A model generated the notes under the pieces. The model searched no databases. It had not been told where the DNA came from and worked only from the letters and a program-made list of their open reading frames with translations. Source: Proteromonas lacertae (taxonomy: Eukaryota; Sar; Bigyra; Opalinata; Proteromonadidae). From it: 64,000 nucleotides of DNA. The stretch is taken from assembly GCA_002245135.1 (NCBI GenBank), contig NGBS01000293.1, positions 463,779 through 527,778 on the forward strand, written 5' to 3'. Made by a program: the position numbers and the translations under genes. Of this stretch, positions 52,801 to 61,379 are shown one piece after another. Positions within the stretch are counted from its first letter, which is position 1, and every line of letters starts with the position of its first letter.

Positions 52801-53613
52801 GATTTTCGTTCTATCGATAACAATCAAATGGAGTTTATATCTAATGAAATATTTGATTTTATCTTCTATAGTATTAAACATACAGCACAACCAAATAACA
52901 TTAAAGAAATCCAAAGTTGCTTTAACAGAATTGATAGTAAAAAAGAAGGTAATATATTTCAATTATTATTTGAGGAACTAGTATTTTACAACTGTTTATA
53001 TCATACAGAGAAATTAGTTATTGAAGGAGGTGATGCTAAAACTCCAATAGTTTTAGAAGAAGTAAAAGACAGTGAATTTGAAAAGTTTAAAGAATTATTC
53101 GATAGCGATATATATTGTACTAAAATGAAAGGAGTTTGTATACTTCACTTAGCCACTCTTGAAAATAGAGAAATGATTTATTTGATGAATAACTGCTTTA
53201 TTCATATTATAAGTGATGAGAGAATAAAAATAAGTAGTGATATAGATGAAGGATATAATAATATAATTGATGAATGTATTATAAAATTAGCTATGACAAT
53301 GGGATGGTTAGATTTTCATTATGTATTTGTTTCATCAAAAGGAAATTCTACAAGAAAATTAAATACCCCAAAAAATCTTATATCACACTTCAATCGAATA
53401 ATAGATCGAAATACTAATCTGCATGGAATAGTGAGTATAAATCCATCAAATACTAAAACAGAATTTAAGTTTAATGACATTTGTATAGGAGAAGTTAATG
53501 GAAAGGTTAATAAAACATTCTATCTGTCAGAATTTAAGAAAGAAATATATGAACAGGAATTTTTTATAAAATATATACAACCATCTTCAATATTGAATAC
53601 TGTAAAAAAATAA
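46884..53613 (+). CDS. giant protein with two CRN/RHS-type P-loop NTPase modules
   Basis: Exons chain from 46884 to 53613 through introns near 48029-48056, 48243-48278, 49362-49396 and 51659-51692, giving about 2,190 residues. Module 1 has a Walker A GNEKLGKT, a strand TIIISDNIP, then VSSPKAEKYKVM and QFYILPFTDEEKNYW. Module 2 has GNPGCGKT, VTSPDINNYEHF, YYYMDVFTKDEIEEW and FNSKYGNVPRHIYYA. The order (Walker A, S-P-K-x-x-x-Y-K, a Tyr/Met-x-x-(W/F)-(S/T)-x-(E/D)-E segment, G-x-(V/I)-PR) is the signature of NTPases shared by Crinklers and trypanosome RHS proteins. Between the modules lie a coiled coil, an acidic loop and a repeat region (50.2-51.5 kb). A -1 break occurs near 47674. No clear C-terminal nuclease or kinase domain is seen. 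Role unknown. Confidence 0.75.
50210..51560 (+). repeat. degenerate repeats within the CRN/RHS-like gene
   Basis: The encoded protein repeats a unit of about 35-40 residues built on LPVxxxxEDKNKLISxLLVDAKKDxIExLL. The phrase LLVDAKK occurs three times with nearly identical DNA (around 50590, 50925 and 51065). The units look alpha-helical and may form a solenoid between the two NTPase modules. Confidence 0.75.
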
Positions 53614-54307
53614 TAGTACAGTGCTTTGCAGAATATTCTACGAGCTTTGTAATATAAAATTCAAGCCTTTAATCTTGGACTGGATTGCTCTCAAAAAACA
53701 GTTTATTTTTTGCTAAAAACAGTTTATCGTGTTTTTTATTTCCAATACACTATAAACTATCATAAGATTATATTTTTCTATCATGGTATAACATATTGAT
53801 ATGAATAATATTATTAATAGTCTTTACATTACGTAAACGTCAACAATCCCTATTGTAGAGAAGAATTTTGTAGAAATCCTTTTTCTTCCTTTCTTTGTAG
53901 AAGTTTTGTCTATACTAACACCTTTCTTTAACTTTTTAATTAATTGCTTTATTCTGTAAGGCTTAATGCCTGTTTTATCAGAATATTTAGTAATGAATAT
54001 GTTTTAATGTATAATAAATATGTTAGTGTACTGTCTCTTATAATGATTAATTGATGTAGATTCTATTTGAGTTGAATCTGGTATAGGTGAATTACCAACA
54101 TTGAAGGTAATTTCTGCCAAATCAATAATAATGAATAATAAAGGGAAATAGAACAGTGTTCCATTTCCCTATATGTGTTTTTAGTTAATAGAATCGTTTT
54201 TAATGCATAATAAATATATCAATCGATTTCTCTATTTATGCTGGGCTCATATATGCCCTTAGTTTGACTTTCTGATCATAATCGAAATTTAATTTTCTTA
54301 AAAAAAT
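53614..54307. other. sparse region with a possible helix-turn-helix gene remnant
   Basis: On the minus strand about 53836-54000 reads TGIKPYRIKQLIKKLKKG then KKGRKRIS, a helix-turn-helix followed by a basic GRKR stretch, as in the DNA-binding part of some transposases. It ends at TAA. An upstream open stretch (about 54050-54130) could be an earlier exon. No catalytic domain is visible. The remainder is AT-rich without features. Confidence 0.3.
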
Positions 54308-54800
54308 TCAAATAACATTGTTGTTGTTATCATCCATCTCGTTAGGGTAATCTTGACATTTGTCTCCATCTCCCCACTCAGTTATGTTTTCTTCAGTTAG
54401 TGACTTTAATGAGCAGTATATATAATCCAATTTTCTGTCTATCTATAAAAAATAATATAATATATATAAATATACAATTGACTTTGGATTTGATTGTAAA
54501 TAGTTAAAACAATATATAAAATTGGACTTGAAGTCCCTGTAGTACTGTATTCTGTCACGAGAATCGTAGATCCAAAATGTTTTAAAATGGCTGATCATTG
54601 TATTCATATTTGGATAGTAGCAGTTTCTTTTCCACTTATGAATAATATAAATTAGGAATATACTTATATCTGCTTAGTTCTCTTTGTCTTTTCATGATAT
54701 CATTCAAATTGTATACTACTATATCAAACTCAGGGTCATCGTGATAGTATTTAATTTTCACTCTGTAGATAATCTCTTGTTTCAAGATTATACTTGCCAT
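54308..54800 (-). CDS. small three-exon gene, function unknown
   Basis: Exons 54664-54800, 54476-54626 and 54308-54442 join in frame to 140 residues, starting MASIILKQEIIYRVKIKYY and ending in a poly-Asn tail. The second intron (33 nt, GTATAT...TATAG) is typical of the window. The first is 37 nt and must end AAAAG rather than the nearer ATAAG to keep the frame open. The protein is rich in Tyr, Asp and Asn, has no TM or Cys pairs, and is not recognised. Confidence 0.55.
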
Positions 54801-55192
54801 AATTCTATATATAAATTAATTAAAAAAATACATTAAATACAAGTGTATTAATTATGTACTTTTTATAAAGAATGAATTGACTTTAGCTAACTATAATTTA
54901 TATATACTTACTAGGGTATATACCCATCTCAATTATATCAATATCTCATTTCAGGCATAATCTAAATCATCTTTGATTATGAAACATATATGAAATCTAA
55001 CTATATCAATCGATTGCTTATGATATGCCATATAATAAGAAACACATCAGATTATTCATTATGTCAATGGATCGTGAGATATTATTTTTTTTAAACAAAC
55101 CTCAAACATTTGTATTACTAAACAAACAATAACTTTATTGATTAGACCCATAAAAATTAATAATATATATAATAGCAAAAAATACAAAGAAT
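54801..55192. other. intergenic, no gene seen
   Basis: AT-rich stretch upstream of two divergent genes. It probably contains both promoters. Confidence 0.5.
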
Positions 55193-55696
55193 ATGCCTGA
55201 CCATTTAACATATAATATGCTTAGACAACCTAACGGTGAACATGCTTTTTATATTCATAGATATAGAGACAATAGAGCACATAGATGGGTCATTCAATTT
55301 CCAATTAAAACAATGAAAATATTAAAAAGAAATAAAGTAAAGGTGTTTATATGTGGTTCACTCAGAACTAATAGAAATGATCCAGAAGCACTAGGTGATT
55401 ATAGACATCATGGCGATCAATTAATGATAAACCTCAAAACCTATGGGTATGACAGAAGAGCTTCAATATTAGTAATGAATAGAAAATTAAGAAATGGAGA
55501 ACATGAGTATGCAGATGGTGATTGTATTCCTCAAAAATTTAAAAAATATGTTTTTCATCATATGAGTTATCAATGGAATGGAGGGAATTTTTATCACATA
55601 CATCCAGTTGATAGAAATGTTGCTGATGGAATTAGTAGTAGTGATAGTAGTAGTGATAGTAGTAGTAGTAGTAGTAGTAGTAGCGACTCTGATTAA
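55193..55696 (+). CDS. hypothetical protein with Ser/Asp repeat tail
   Basis: An uninterrupted ORF of 167 residues from ATG 55193. The body is basic and rich in Arg, His, Tyr and Asn (for example YIHRYRDNRAHRWVIQFP and QWNGGNFYHIHPVD). The last about 20 residues are a Ser/Asp run encoded by a (AGT)n-type microsatellite (about 55636-55695). It has no introns, unlike most genes to its left, and no recognised domain. With the next ORF it forms a same-strand intronless pair next to the composition boundary, so it may belong to the element that follows. Confidence 0.6.
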   Translation: MPDHLTYNMLRQPNGEHAFYIHRYRDNRAHRWVIQFPIKTMKILKRNKVKVFICGSLRTNRNDPEALGDYRHHGDQLMINLKTYGYDRRASILVMNRKLRNGEHEYADGDCIPQKFKKYVFHHMSYQWNGGNFYHIHPVDRNVADGISSSDSSSDSSSSSSSSSDSD

Positions 55697-55806
55697 ATAC
55701 TTAAAAATTCTATAATTATTATTATTATATATGTTTGTTTTTGTTTGATAAACATACTATTAATAGTTACTATATTTTAAATAATATCAATTATAAAAAT
55801 CACAAC

Positions 55807-56373
55807 ATGTCTTATTATGGAGGATGGCCAAAAGGGTTTAAAATTAGTAAAGACTGGAATACATATATTCCTAAATCAGTTAACAGGAGTAAATGGAGAA
55901 AGAGCTATGATTTGTATAGAGACAAAGTAAAGAATGCACTACAAAACAAAACAAAAGTTAAATTACAATATAGACAATTAATGAAAATGTATGAACGATT
56001 ATTAGCTGCTAATCCACCTAAACAAAGAGGAAGACCAAAAGGAAGTAAAGATAGAGCAAAACGTAAACCAAGACGAGCCGGGCCACGAGCCGCGCCAAAG
56101 AATGATCCACATCGTATAGTTGTGCATAATGGCAGGCATTATCAGTATGGTATTTATATAGTATATAAATGGGACTCTGGCACATTATGCCAGAGTCCTA
56201 ACGAGTTTTCTAGGGGTCCGTCCCTTTCTAGATTCAGAGTTGACTTTTACGGGGCCTTCATCGATTGCATCGATGAAGCTCCCGTAAAAGTCAACTCTGA
56301 ATCTAGAAGGGGACGGACTCCTAGAACACTCGTTAGGACTCTGGCATATTGTACCATAGTCCCATTTACGTAA
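55807..56373 (+). CDS. basic AT-hook-like protein running into the inverted repeat
   Basis: ATG 55807 gives 188 residues. Residues about 75-98 contain an AT-hook-like core in a very basic stretch (RGRPKGSKDRAKRKPRR), suggesting binding to AT-rich DNA. From residue about 120 the reading frame enters the long inverted repeat (56166-56368). The last about 68 residues are therefore read from the palindrome and probably do not reflect the original protein. The gene seems to have been cut or capped there. The family is unknown. Confidence 0.55.
   Translation: MSYYGGWPKGFKISKDWNTYIPKSVNRSKWRKSYDLYRDKVKNALQNKTKVKLQYRQLMKMYERLLAANPPKQRGRPKGSKDRAKRKPRRAGPRAAPKNDPHRIVVHNGRHYQYGIYIVYKWDSGTLCQSPNEFSRGPSLSRFRVDFYGAFIDCIDEAPVKVNSESRRGRTPRTLVRTLAYCTIVPFT
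56166..56368. repeat. near-perfect long inverted repeat (about 100-bp arms, 3-nt loop)
   Basis: Bases 56166-56265 pair with 56269-56368 with only scattered mismatches. Both ends read AAATGGGAC/GTCCCATTT and the centre is TCGAT-TGC-ATCGA. The left arm contains its own small hairpin (ACTCTGGCA ... TGCCAGAGT). It lies exactly where AT-rich DNA gives way to GC-richer DNA. Confidence 0.93.
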
Positions 56374-56744
56374 GGTTCCTACGGGATTCCTCCCAACAGG
56401 GTCTACTTCTCAACGGGGTCTACTTCCCTACGGGAACTCCTCTAAGCTATTTCTATACCTACCTATACCTATCTATGAGACGATCTCCTACGGGTACTCC
56501 TGTAAGCTATCTAGAAGTGTTGGTTACATCGAGGTGATGATTCTAATCACGCTCTTGACTCTCCTTGCTACGCTGGTGACCTTGTAAGGGCTTTTAATTG
56601 AACCGTGGAAACTAATTGTGGAACCGGGAGTTTACAATTGTTAACTTGTTACCAATTGTTAACTAGTTAACAATTGGTAACTTGTTAACAATTGGTAAAT
56701 CTGGGAGGATCCAGCTAGTTATAATTTTCTTGTGATTTTTAGTT
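56374..56744. other. non-coding GC-richer segment with short direct and inverted repeats
   Basis: There are repeats of the CCTACGGG(A/T)ACTCCT(C/G)TAAGCTAT type near 56430 and 56488, two near-identical GGGTCTACTTC units near 56400 and 56415, and a cluster of CAATTGTTAAC/GTTAACAATTG units ending in a perfect palindrome (56648-56681). No ORF of substance is present. It may be the regulatory start of the gene cluster that follows. Confidence 0.6.
56648..56681. repeat. 34-bp perfect palindrome in a GTTAAC/CAATTG repeat cluster
   Basis: The sequence reads the same on both strands, centred on AACTAGTT with arms containing CCAATTG. Partial copies of the arm flank it (56632-56648 and 56683-56698). 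It sits about 65 bp before the first gene of the GC-richer cluster. Confidence 0.92.
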
Positions 56745-57704
56745 ATGAGCTCACATTCAACAAGTTACTCATCCACCCCAACATCCAACCCATCATCCAA
56801 TACCTCATCCAATACCTCATCCAATAACTCATCCACCCCAACATCCAATACCTCATCCAATACCTCATCCATTAACTCATCCACCCCAACATCCAACCCA
56901 TCATCCACCCCATCATCCAATACCTCATCCAATACCTCATCCCAAATCCAAAGACCTTTAAATATCCGTAAGTGTAACAAGTGTCACAAGGAGCTTTTGA
57001 ATGAAGATGAAGGAAGGATCTATCGCTGCTGTGCTAGGTGTAGAGATATCTATCGTAAGGCAACAAGTAAAGCAGCAGCCAGGTGTAAGTCAAAAAGAAA
57101 GGCCTTAGAGATGAATGATGAACTTCATGCTAAGAAGATACCATGCACCAGTTGCCATAAGCTCATCATTCGATCTGAATTCTTAAAGCTCAATGGAGAC
57201 TACTATCAATGTTGTCAAAGATGTAGGTCTAAGAAGCATTCCGACAAGGAGAAGAAGAAATCCACCAGTGATCCTTCCGAGGATGAGTCCAAGGAGATTC
57301 TTATAAGACAAATAAAGCAACTCTTTCAAGTGAAGCATGATATGATCTGGGCTAATTGCGAGTTCTTCTGTGCTAATAGTAACTTTCCCAATCAAGTGAT
57401 TACTTTCTTCTGTGACTCCATGGATGATAAAGAGAAGCCTTGTAATAACAAAATGAGAATTCGTGTGGCCACCTGTGTCATCAATGAAGCTAAAGAGAAG
57501 GAACTAAGGTCATATCCTCTATGTTGCTTAAGTACATACTACAAGCAATTGAAACCAACTGAAAATAAACTCCGCCGTAGAATAGAAGCCTTATTATCAA
57601 AGTGCCCAGTAATTGCTCCTATGAAGAGATCAATAGAAGCAACCTCAGCAAAGCATGGCAATGAAGACTCCGAAGATCCTACAACAAGGACTGATTCATC
57701 GTAA
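56745..57704 (+). CDS. zinc-finger protein A of the GC-richer cluster
   Basis: An ORF of 319 residues without introns. Residues 5-68 are a Ser/Thr/Pro/Asn low-complexity tract from a 12-bp minisatellite (56765-56945). Two zinc-finger-like motifs follow: CNKC...CCARCR and CTSCHK...F...G.YYQCCQRCR, with the pattern C-x2-C-x(n)-F-x(4-6)-G-x-Y-x2-C-x2-C-R. Two related proteins follow downstream. A further Cys cluster (FFCDS...CNNK...CC) lies near residues 230-265. Likely nucleic-acid binding by analogy with similar fingers on homing-endonuclease-type proteins, but no nuclease motif is seen. The stop TAA lies within TCGTAAGG, which resembles a splice donor. Confidence 0.65.
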   Translation: MSSHSTSYSSTPTSNPSSNTSSNTSSNNSSTPTSNTSSNTSSINSSTPTSNPSSTPSSNTSSNTSSQIQRPLNIRKCNKCHKELLNEDEGRIYRCCARCRDIYRKATSKAAARCKSKRKALEMNDELHAKKIPCTSCHKLIIRSEFLKLNGDYYQCCQRCRSKKHSDKEKKKSTSDPSEDESKEILIRQIKQLFQVKHDMIWANCEFFCANSNFPNQVITFFCDSMDDKEKPCNNKMRIRVATCVINEAKEKELRSYPLCCLSTYYKQLKPTENKLRRRIEALLSKCPVIAPMKRSIEATSAKHGNEDSEDPTTRTDSS

Positions 57705-57919
57705 GGAGCTGGTTGATTCTAAGCTACTAGTTTATAAGAACTGACTGGACTAGGGATGATCAAAACAAGATCAATGCTCAAGACCGAGAATAAACCAAGT
57801 GAAGGATAAGGAGTTGTCCAGACAAACGACATTGTAAACTCAAGGGCATTGAAATCAAGATCGAGATCCATTCCTACAATTCCCAAGGATTGAACTCATC
57901 GCAAAAGTACATCAAGGAG

Positions 57920-59365
57920 ATGTCCTATAAACCATATCAACACGCAAAGACTACTAGGAAGAAGAAGATGCCTCCATTGACTCAAGAGATCTATGATCAG
58001 TACTGGAAGGACAAAGTAAGGATGTTCACCTACGTTAGAGAAGCTGTGGAGGATTACAAGGACGTAGTTGATTTCACTATCCTTCAGTTTAGAACCACTG
58101 GGCACCACCGAGACTTACCACAGCTAGAAACTCTTCAATTGGATTTAAAAGCTTACTTGGAAGTGACAACTAGTTACCGTGATCTGATCCTACAGAATCA
58201 TACCTCCATTCATGATCCAGACTTAAAGCAAAGGTTCTTACTAAGCAATAGAGTCGATGATATCCTCGGTCTTATTCCACTCAAGGAAGGAGATGACTAT
58301 CTGGATAACCCACGATATGAAGCTGTGAACGTTGCAAGAGACTGGACAAAGATGATCTACTCCTACTACAAGGACTGGGATGCTTATCACTACTCAGAAC
58401 TGAAGAGAGCTTACGATCAATTCCAACCAGACTATAGTTGTTTCAATAAGAAGCAAAGGAGGAAGCCTATTGATCTATCAACTATCCCGCAGTTGGATTA
58501 CTTCAAAGTTTATCAGCGCAATGGCAAGGTAAAGTATAAGCTGGAGCGTCCTTATATAGATTTAGAAGAACGTAAGCTGGTGAATAGCTTCTTGGTTGCT
58601 GCTAACGTGTTTGACAATGAAGGTAATCTGATAATTGACACTGTAAGACCAGAAGATCAACAAGGGATCAAAGTTACTCCTTACAATCTGTTTAGCTTCA
58701 TGGAGAGGACGATGAAGAGGCCGCTTATCCCGTATACTCAATCAAGGTTCTATTGCTATGGACTTTACGGAGTGTTGCAATTCTATTACGAAACGTGGCT
58801 TCAACTTATCAAGGAAGTGCTGGACTACTGTGAACTTCATCCCGACCTGGTTGATGTTGCCAGATTGAAACTCCTTTACGAGATTGATATTCCCAAATAC
58901 CGAGAAGACTTAGCAGCTATTAATAACATTGATGATCATCCCGAGAACTCACAGGAGAACTCACAAGAGGACTCACAAGAGATGGATTACTATCTAGGTA
59001 TCGTCAAGGATGCATTCATCACTCAGCTCAAGGTAATGCAAGTACTTTATCTCTACGACCCATTACCCACAGAGTCTTCAACACTGAAGGATGATCCCCA
59101 GAAGGTCTACAATCATAAGATGAGCATAGTACAGGACACCATCAGTAACAATGTCGGAAGGCTCTTGGAGTTTAAGTTTCACACCGAGAGATACTTACGA
59201 ATCTCTAAGGCTTATCAGGAGTGGCTTCCGATTGTAGTCAACAGGGAGGTAAAGAAGGTACTGGAGGATGTAGCTGACACCGTAGTGAAACAAGTATCAG
59301 GAGAGCTGATGAAGGAGGAGGAATGGATCGTAGTACCTATCAATCGTAAATTCAAAGTCCCATAG
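57920..59365 (+). CDS. hypothetical helical protein of the GC-richer cluster
   Basis: ATG 57920 gives 481 residues without introns; the frame is open 30 nt further upstream with no other ATG. The sequence is predicted helical throughout, rich in Tyr, Asp and Leu, with a small acidic Asn/Ser/Gln repeat (ENSQENSQEDSQ) near residue 350. There are no TM, signal peptide or Cys motifs. The family is not recognised. Position between zinc-finger paralogues on the same strand suggests co-expression. Confidence 0.6.
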   Translation: MSYKPYQHAKTTRKKKMPPLTQEIYDQYWKDKVRMFTYVREAVEDYKDVVDFTILQFRTTGHHRDLPQLETLQLDLKAYLEVTTSYRDLILQNHTSIHDPDLKQRFLLSNRVDDILGLIPLKEGDDYLDNPRYEAVNVARDWTKMIYSYYKDWDAYHYSELKRAYDQFQPDYSCFNKKQRRKPIDLSTIPQLDYFKVYQRNGKVKYKLERPYIDLEERKLVNSFLVAANVFDNEGNLIIDTVRPEDQQGIKVTPYNLFSFMERTMKRPLIPYTQSRFYCYGLYGVLQFYYETWLQLIKEVLDYCELHPDLVDVARLKLLYEIDIPKYREDLAAINNIDDHPENSQENSQEDSQEMDYYLGIVKDAFITQLKVMQVLYLYDPLPTESSTLKDDPQKVYNHKMSIVQDTISNNVGRLLEFKFHTERYLRISKAYQEWLPIVVNREVKKVLEDVADTVVKQVSGELMKEEEWIVVPINRKFKVP

Positions 59366-59484
59366 TTGTACCTAGTACGAGTGTTGATCGTATAGATGCC
59401 GTTTAGTTGAAGCTGAATCGTTGGAATTACCAGGAGAAGCCAATTCGCAATTTCCTAGGAGTTCAAAATACTCACCTTATTGAA

Positions 59485-60747
59485 ATGTCTTCAGACTCGC
59501 AACCTAGTTATCAATCCCGATGTGTTGAATGTCACCAGCAGATACTTATCGATCAAGGATCAAGGAATGGAAGGCGAGGAGATAGCTTATGTCTGGATTG
59601 CTTCAACAAGATCAAGGATGAAAACTATTACAAGGAATCAAGTAGATACAACTCCAAAGGCCAGCTCCGATGGTATGAAGAATTAAGACGTAAGAGAAAG
59701 CAAGCTGAACAACTAGCAACTAATCCTTCCGATACTCTACCATGCTTACACTGCAAACGATATCTACCCGTAAGTAGCTTCACTAAGAAAGCTAATGGAA
59801 AGTACTTGGCTCATTGTGATGAATGTAGGTCCCGTGAAAGCCAACGATACTTTAACCTAAAGCAACGACAACTCCAACATCATCAGCACCAACAAAGCCT
59901 TCAGAACTATCACAACTTAAGAGACTCCAAGGAGCCTTTGAAGTACCCAGTAATAGATTCAACCATGGAAGCTATGGAGCAACTTACCCAGAAGAAGAAG
60001 TCTATTGTAGTTGATGTTAATCAACTCAACCAGGAGTCTTTAAGAAAGCTTATAAAGGATCCAACCAAGGAGTTGACACCTCCCGAAGATGTAAGTCTCG
60101 TGAATGAGGACGAGTTTATCAATGGCATGGAGATGGACTTGGACTCACAACTACATGAGTATTCCAATCCCTTTGAAGTCAATGATAAGAATCACTTGGA
60201 GGAGTCCAAGGATGATGATGATGGTGATCAACAACATGATAATCCCTTGGAAGTCGACTACGGAGAGTACGTAATGGAAGAACCCATAGACAATGAACTT
60301 ACTTTATCCATCAAGATAAAGGTCCCGAGATTACCATGTCACTATCGACAAGATAACCAGCAACTGAACCAACGCCCCGAAGATGACTATGACTTAAGTC
60401 CCATATCGGATGGTGATGATGATGAATTAGACTTACCACACTTGCCTTATGAAGTCAACATTCCCGAGATAGAAGTCAAGGAACAGGAGACTCCGATAAT
60501 GAAATCACCAGAGATGATATTCAAGGAAGCTGCTAGCGATACTCAACCACCCCAACAACAACAATGGCAATTCTATCTATGTCCATGGAGTCTAAGAACA
60601 AGAACCTTCAAGGATGTTGATCCATCAATGACTTTACCTTGCTTAGAATGCAGGAAGTGCTTCAATGCCCGAGACTTTGAGATGCCTGATAAGAGATACT
60701 ATATCCGATGTCCTAGTTGTAGAAGCCAGCAAAAGAACTACCTCTAG
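59485..60747 (+). CDS. zinc-finger protein B of the GC-richer cluster
   Basis: ATG 59485 gives 420 residues. Three finger motifs are visible: CVECHQ...CLDC (residues about 12-40), CLHCKRYLPVSSF...CDECR (about 90-120) and CLECRKCFNARDF...CPSCR (about 390-415). They match the pattern in proteins A and C. The central about 250 residues are acidic and Gln/His-rich. The stop codon TAG is followed by GAG ATG, which opens protein C in the same reading frame. B and C may therefore be one readthrough product or a gene split by a point mutation. Confidence 0.65.
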   Translation: MSSDSQPSYQSRCVECHQQILIDQGSRNGRRGDSLCLDCFNKIKDENYYKESSRYNSKGQLRWYEELRRKRKQAEQLATNPSDTLPCLHCKRYLPVSSFTKKANGKYLAHCDECRSRESQRYFNLKQRQLQHHQHQQSLQNYHNLRDSKEPLKYPVIDSTMEAMEQLTQKKKSIVVDVNQLNQESLRKLIKDPTKELTPPEDVSLVNEDEFINGMEMDLDSQLHEYSNPFEVNDKNHLEESKDDDDGDQQHDNPLEVDYGEYVMEEPIDNELTLSIKIKVPRLPCHYRQDNQQLNQRPEDDYDLSPISDGDDDELDLPHLPYEVNIPEIEVKEQETPIMKSPEMIFKEAASDTQPPQQQQWQFYLCPWSLRTRTFKDVDPSMTLPCLECRKCFNARDFEMPDKRYYIRCPSCRSQQKNYL

Positions 60748-60750
60748 GAG

Positions 60751-61326
60751 ATGTACACAAAGCATTCTCAGGAGCTTCAATCACGATTCAAAGAACTTAA
60801 GCAATTGTCAGATGCCAGAGGAGAAGTGATAGGAGATGACTTTAATGAGGATGAAAAGGTTAAGTGCTATCGATGCAAGATCAACGAAGTCTACTTATCG
60901 GACGAAGTAACTAAGGTTGATCGATCAGGACAAAGGATCTGTGACAACTGTTGGCAGTGCAATGAGCTCTTTACCTCGATGATGCGTGATGTCTATTGCC
61001 TTCAAAGGATAGCAATTCAAGAGACTGGTGATTGTCCTTCACAGAAGCTAGTCTGTAACCAGTGTTATTATATGCACCCCAAGGAAGAGTTCCTCAAGAT
61101 TCAGAAGGGTAAGTACTACGTGAACTGCTCTAGGTGTAGGAACTATACTTCATGGTATAATCAAAGACGCTTACGAAAGCAACAACGCAGCTCCGAGGAT
61201 AGCAATGACGATGATGAACCACCCCGTAAGAAGAAGCACTTATCAGAGTCAAGAGCTTCTATGTCTATCGATCAATGGACGATCCCGACCCAACCATCAG
61301 CTCAGCCTCCGACATCTCGTAAGTAA
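60751..61326 (+). CDS. zinc-finger protein C of the GC-richer cluster
   Basis: 191 residues starting 3 nt after the stop of protein B and in the same frame. Two finger motifs are seen: CYRCK...CDNCWQC (residues about 30-70) and CNQCYYMHPKEEF...GKYYVNCSRCR (about 92-130). A basic/Ser-rich tail follows. A start this close to an upstream stop is unusual for a eukaryotic mRNA and suggests readthrough, reinitiation or a former fusion. The end (TCTCGTAAGTAAG) contains a consensus-like splice donor. Confidence 0.6.
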   Translation: MYTKHSQELQSRFKELKQLSDARGEVIGDDFNEDEKVKCYRCKINEVYLSDEVTKVDRSGQRICDNCWQCNELFTSMMRDVYCLQRIAIQETGDCPSQKLVCNQCYYMHPKEEFLKIQKGKYYVNCSRCRNYTSWYNQRRLRKQQRSSEDSNDDDEPPRKKKHLSESRASMSIDQWTIPTQPSAQPPTSRK

Positions 61327-61379
61327 GTTAAACGATCTCACTCAATACATACTAACCCAATATCTTGTTTGTTGGGGCG

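Noticed and set aside
56374-56700. CRISPR-like array
   Set aside because: The repeats are few, irregular and without uniform spacers, in a eukaryotic context.
56765-56980. Minus-strand Val/Asp repeat ORF
   Set aside because: It is the antisense reading of the 12-bp minisatellite in zinc-finger protein A.
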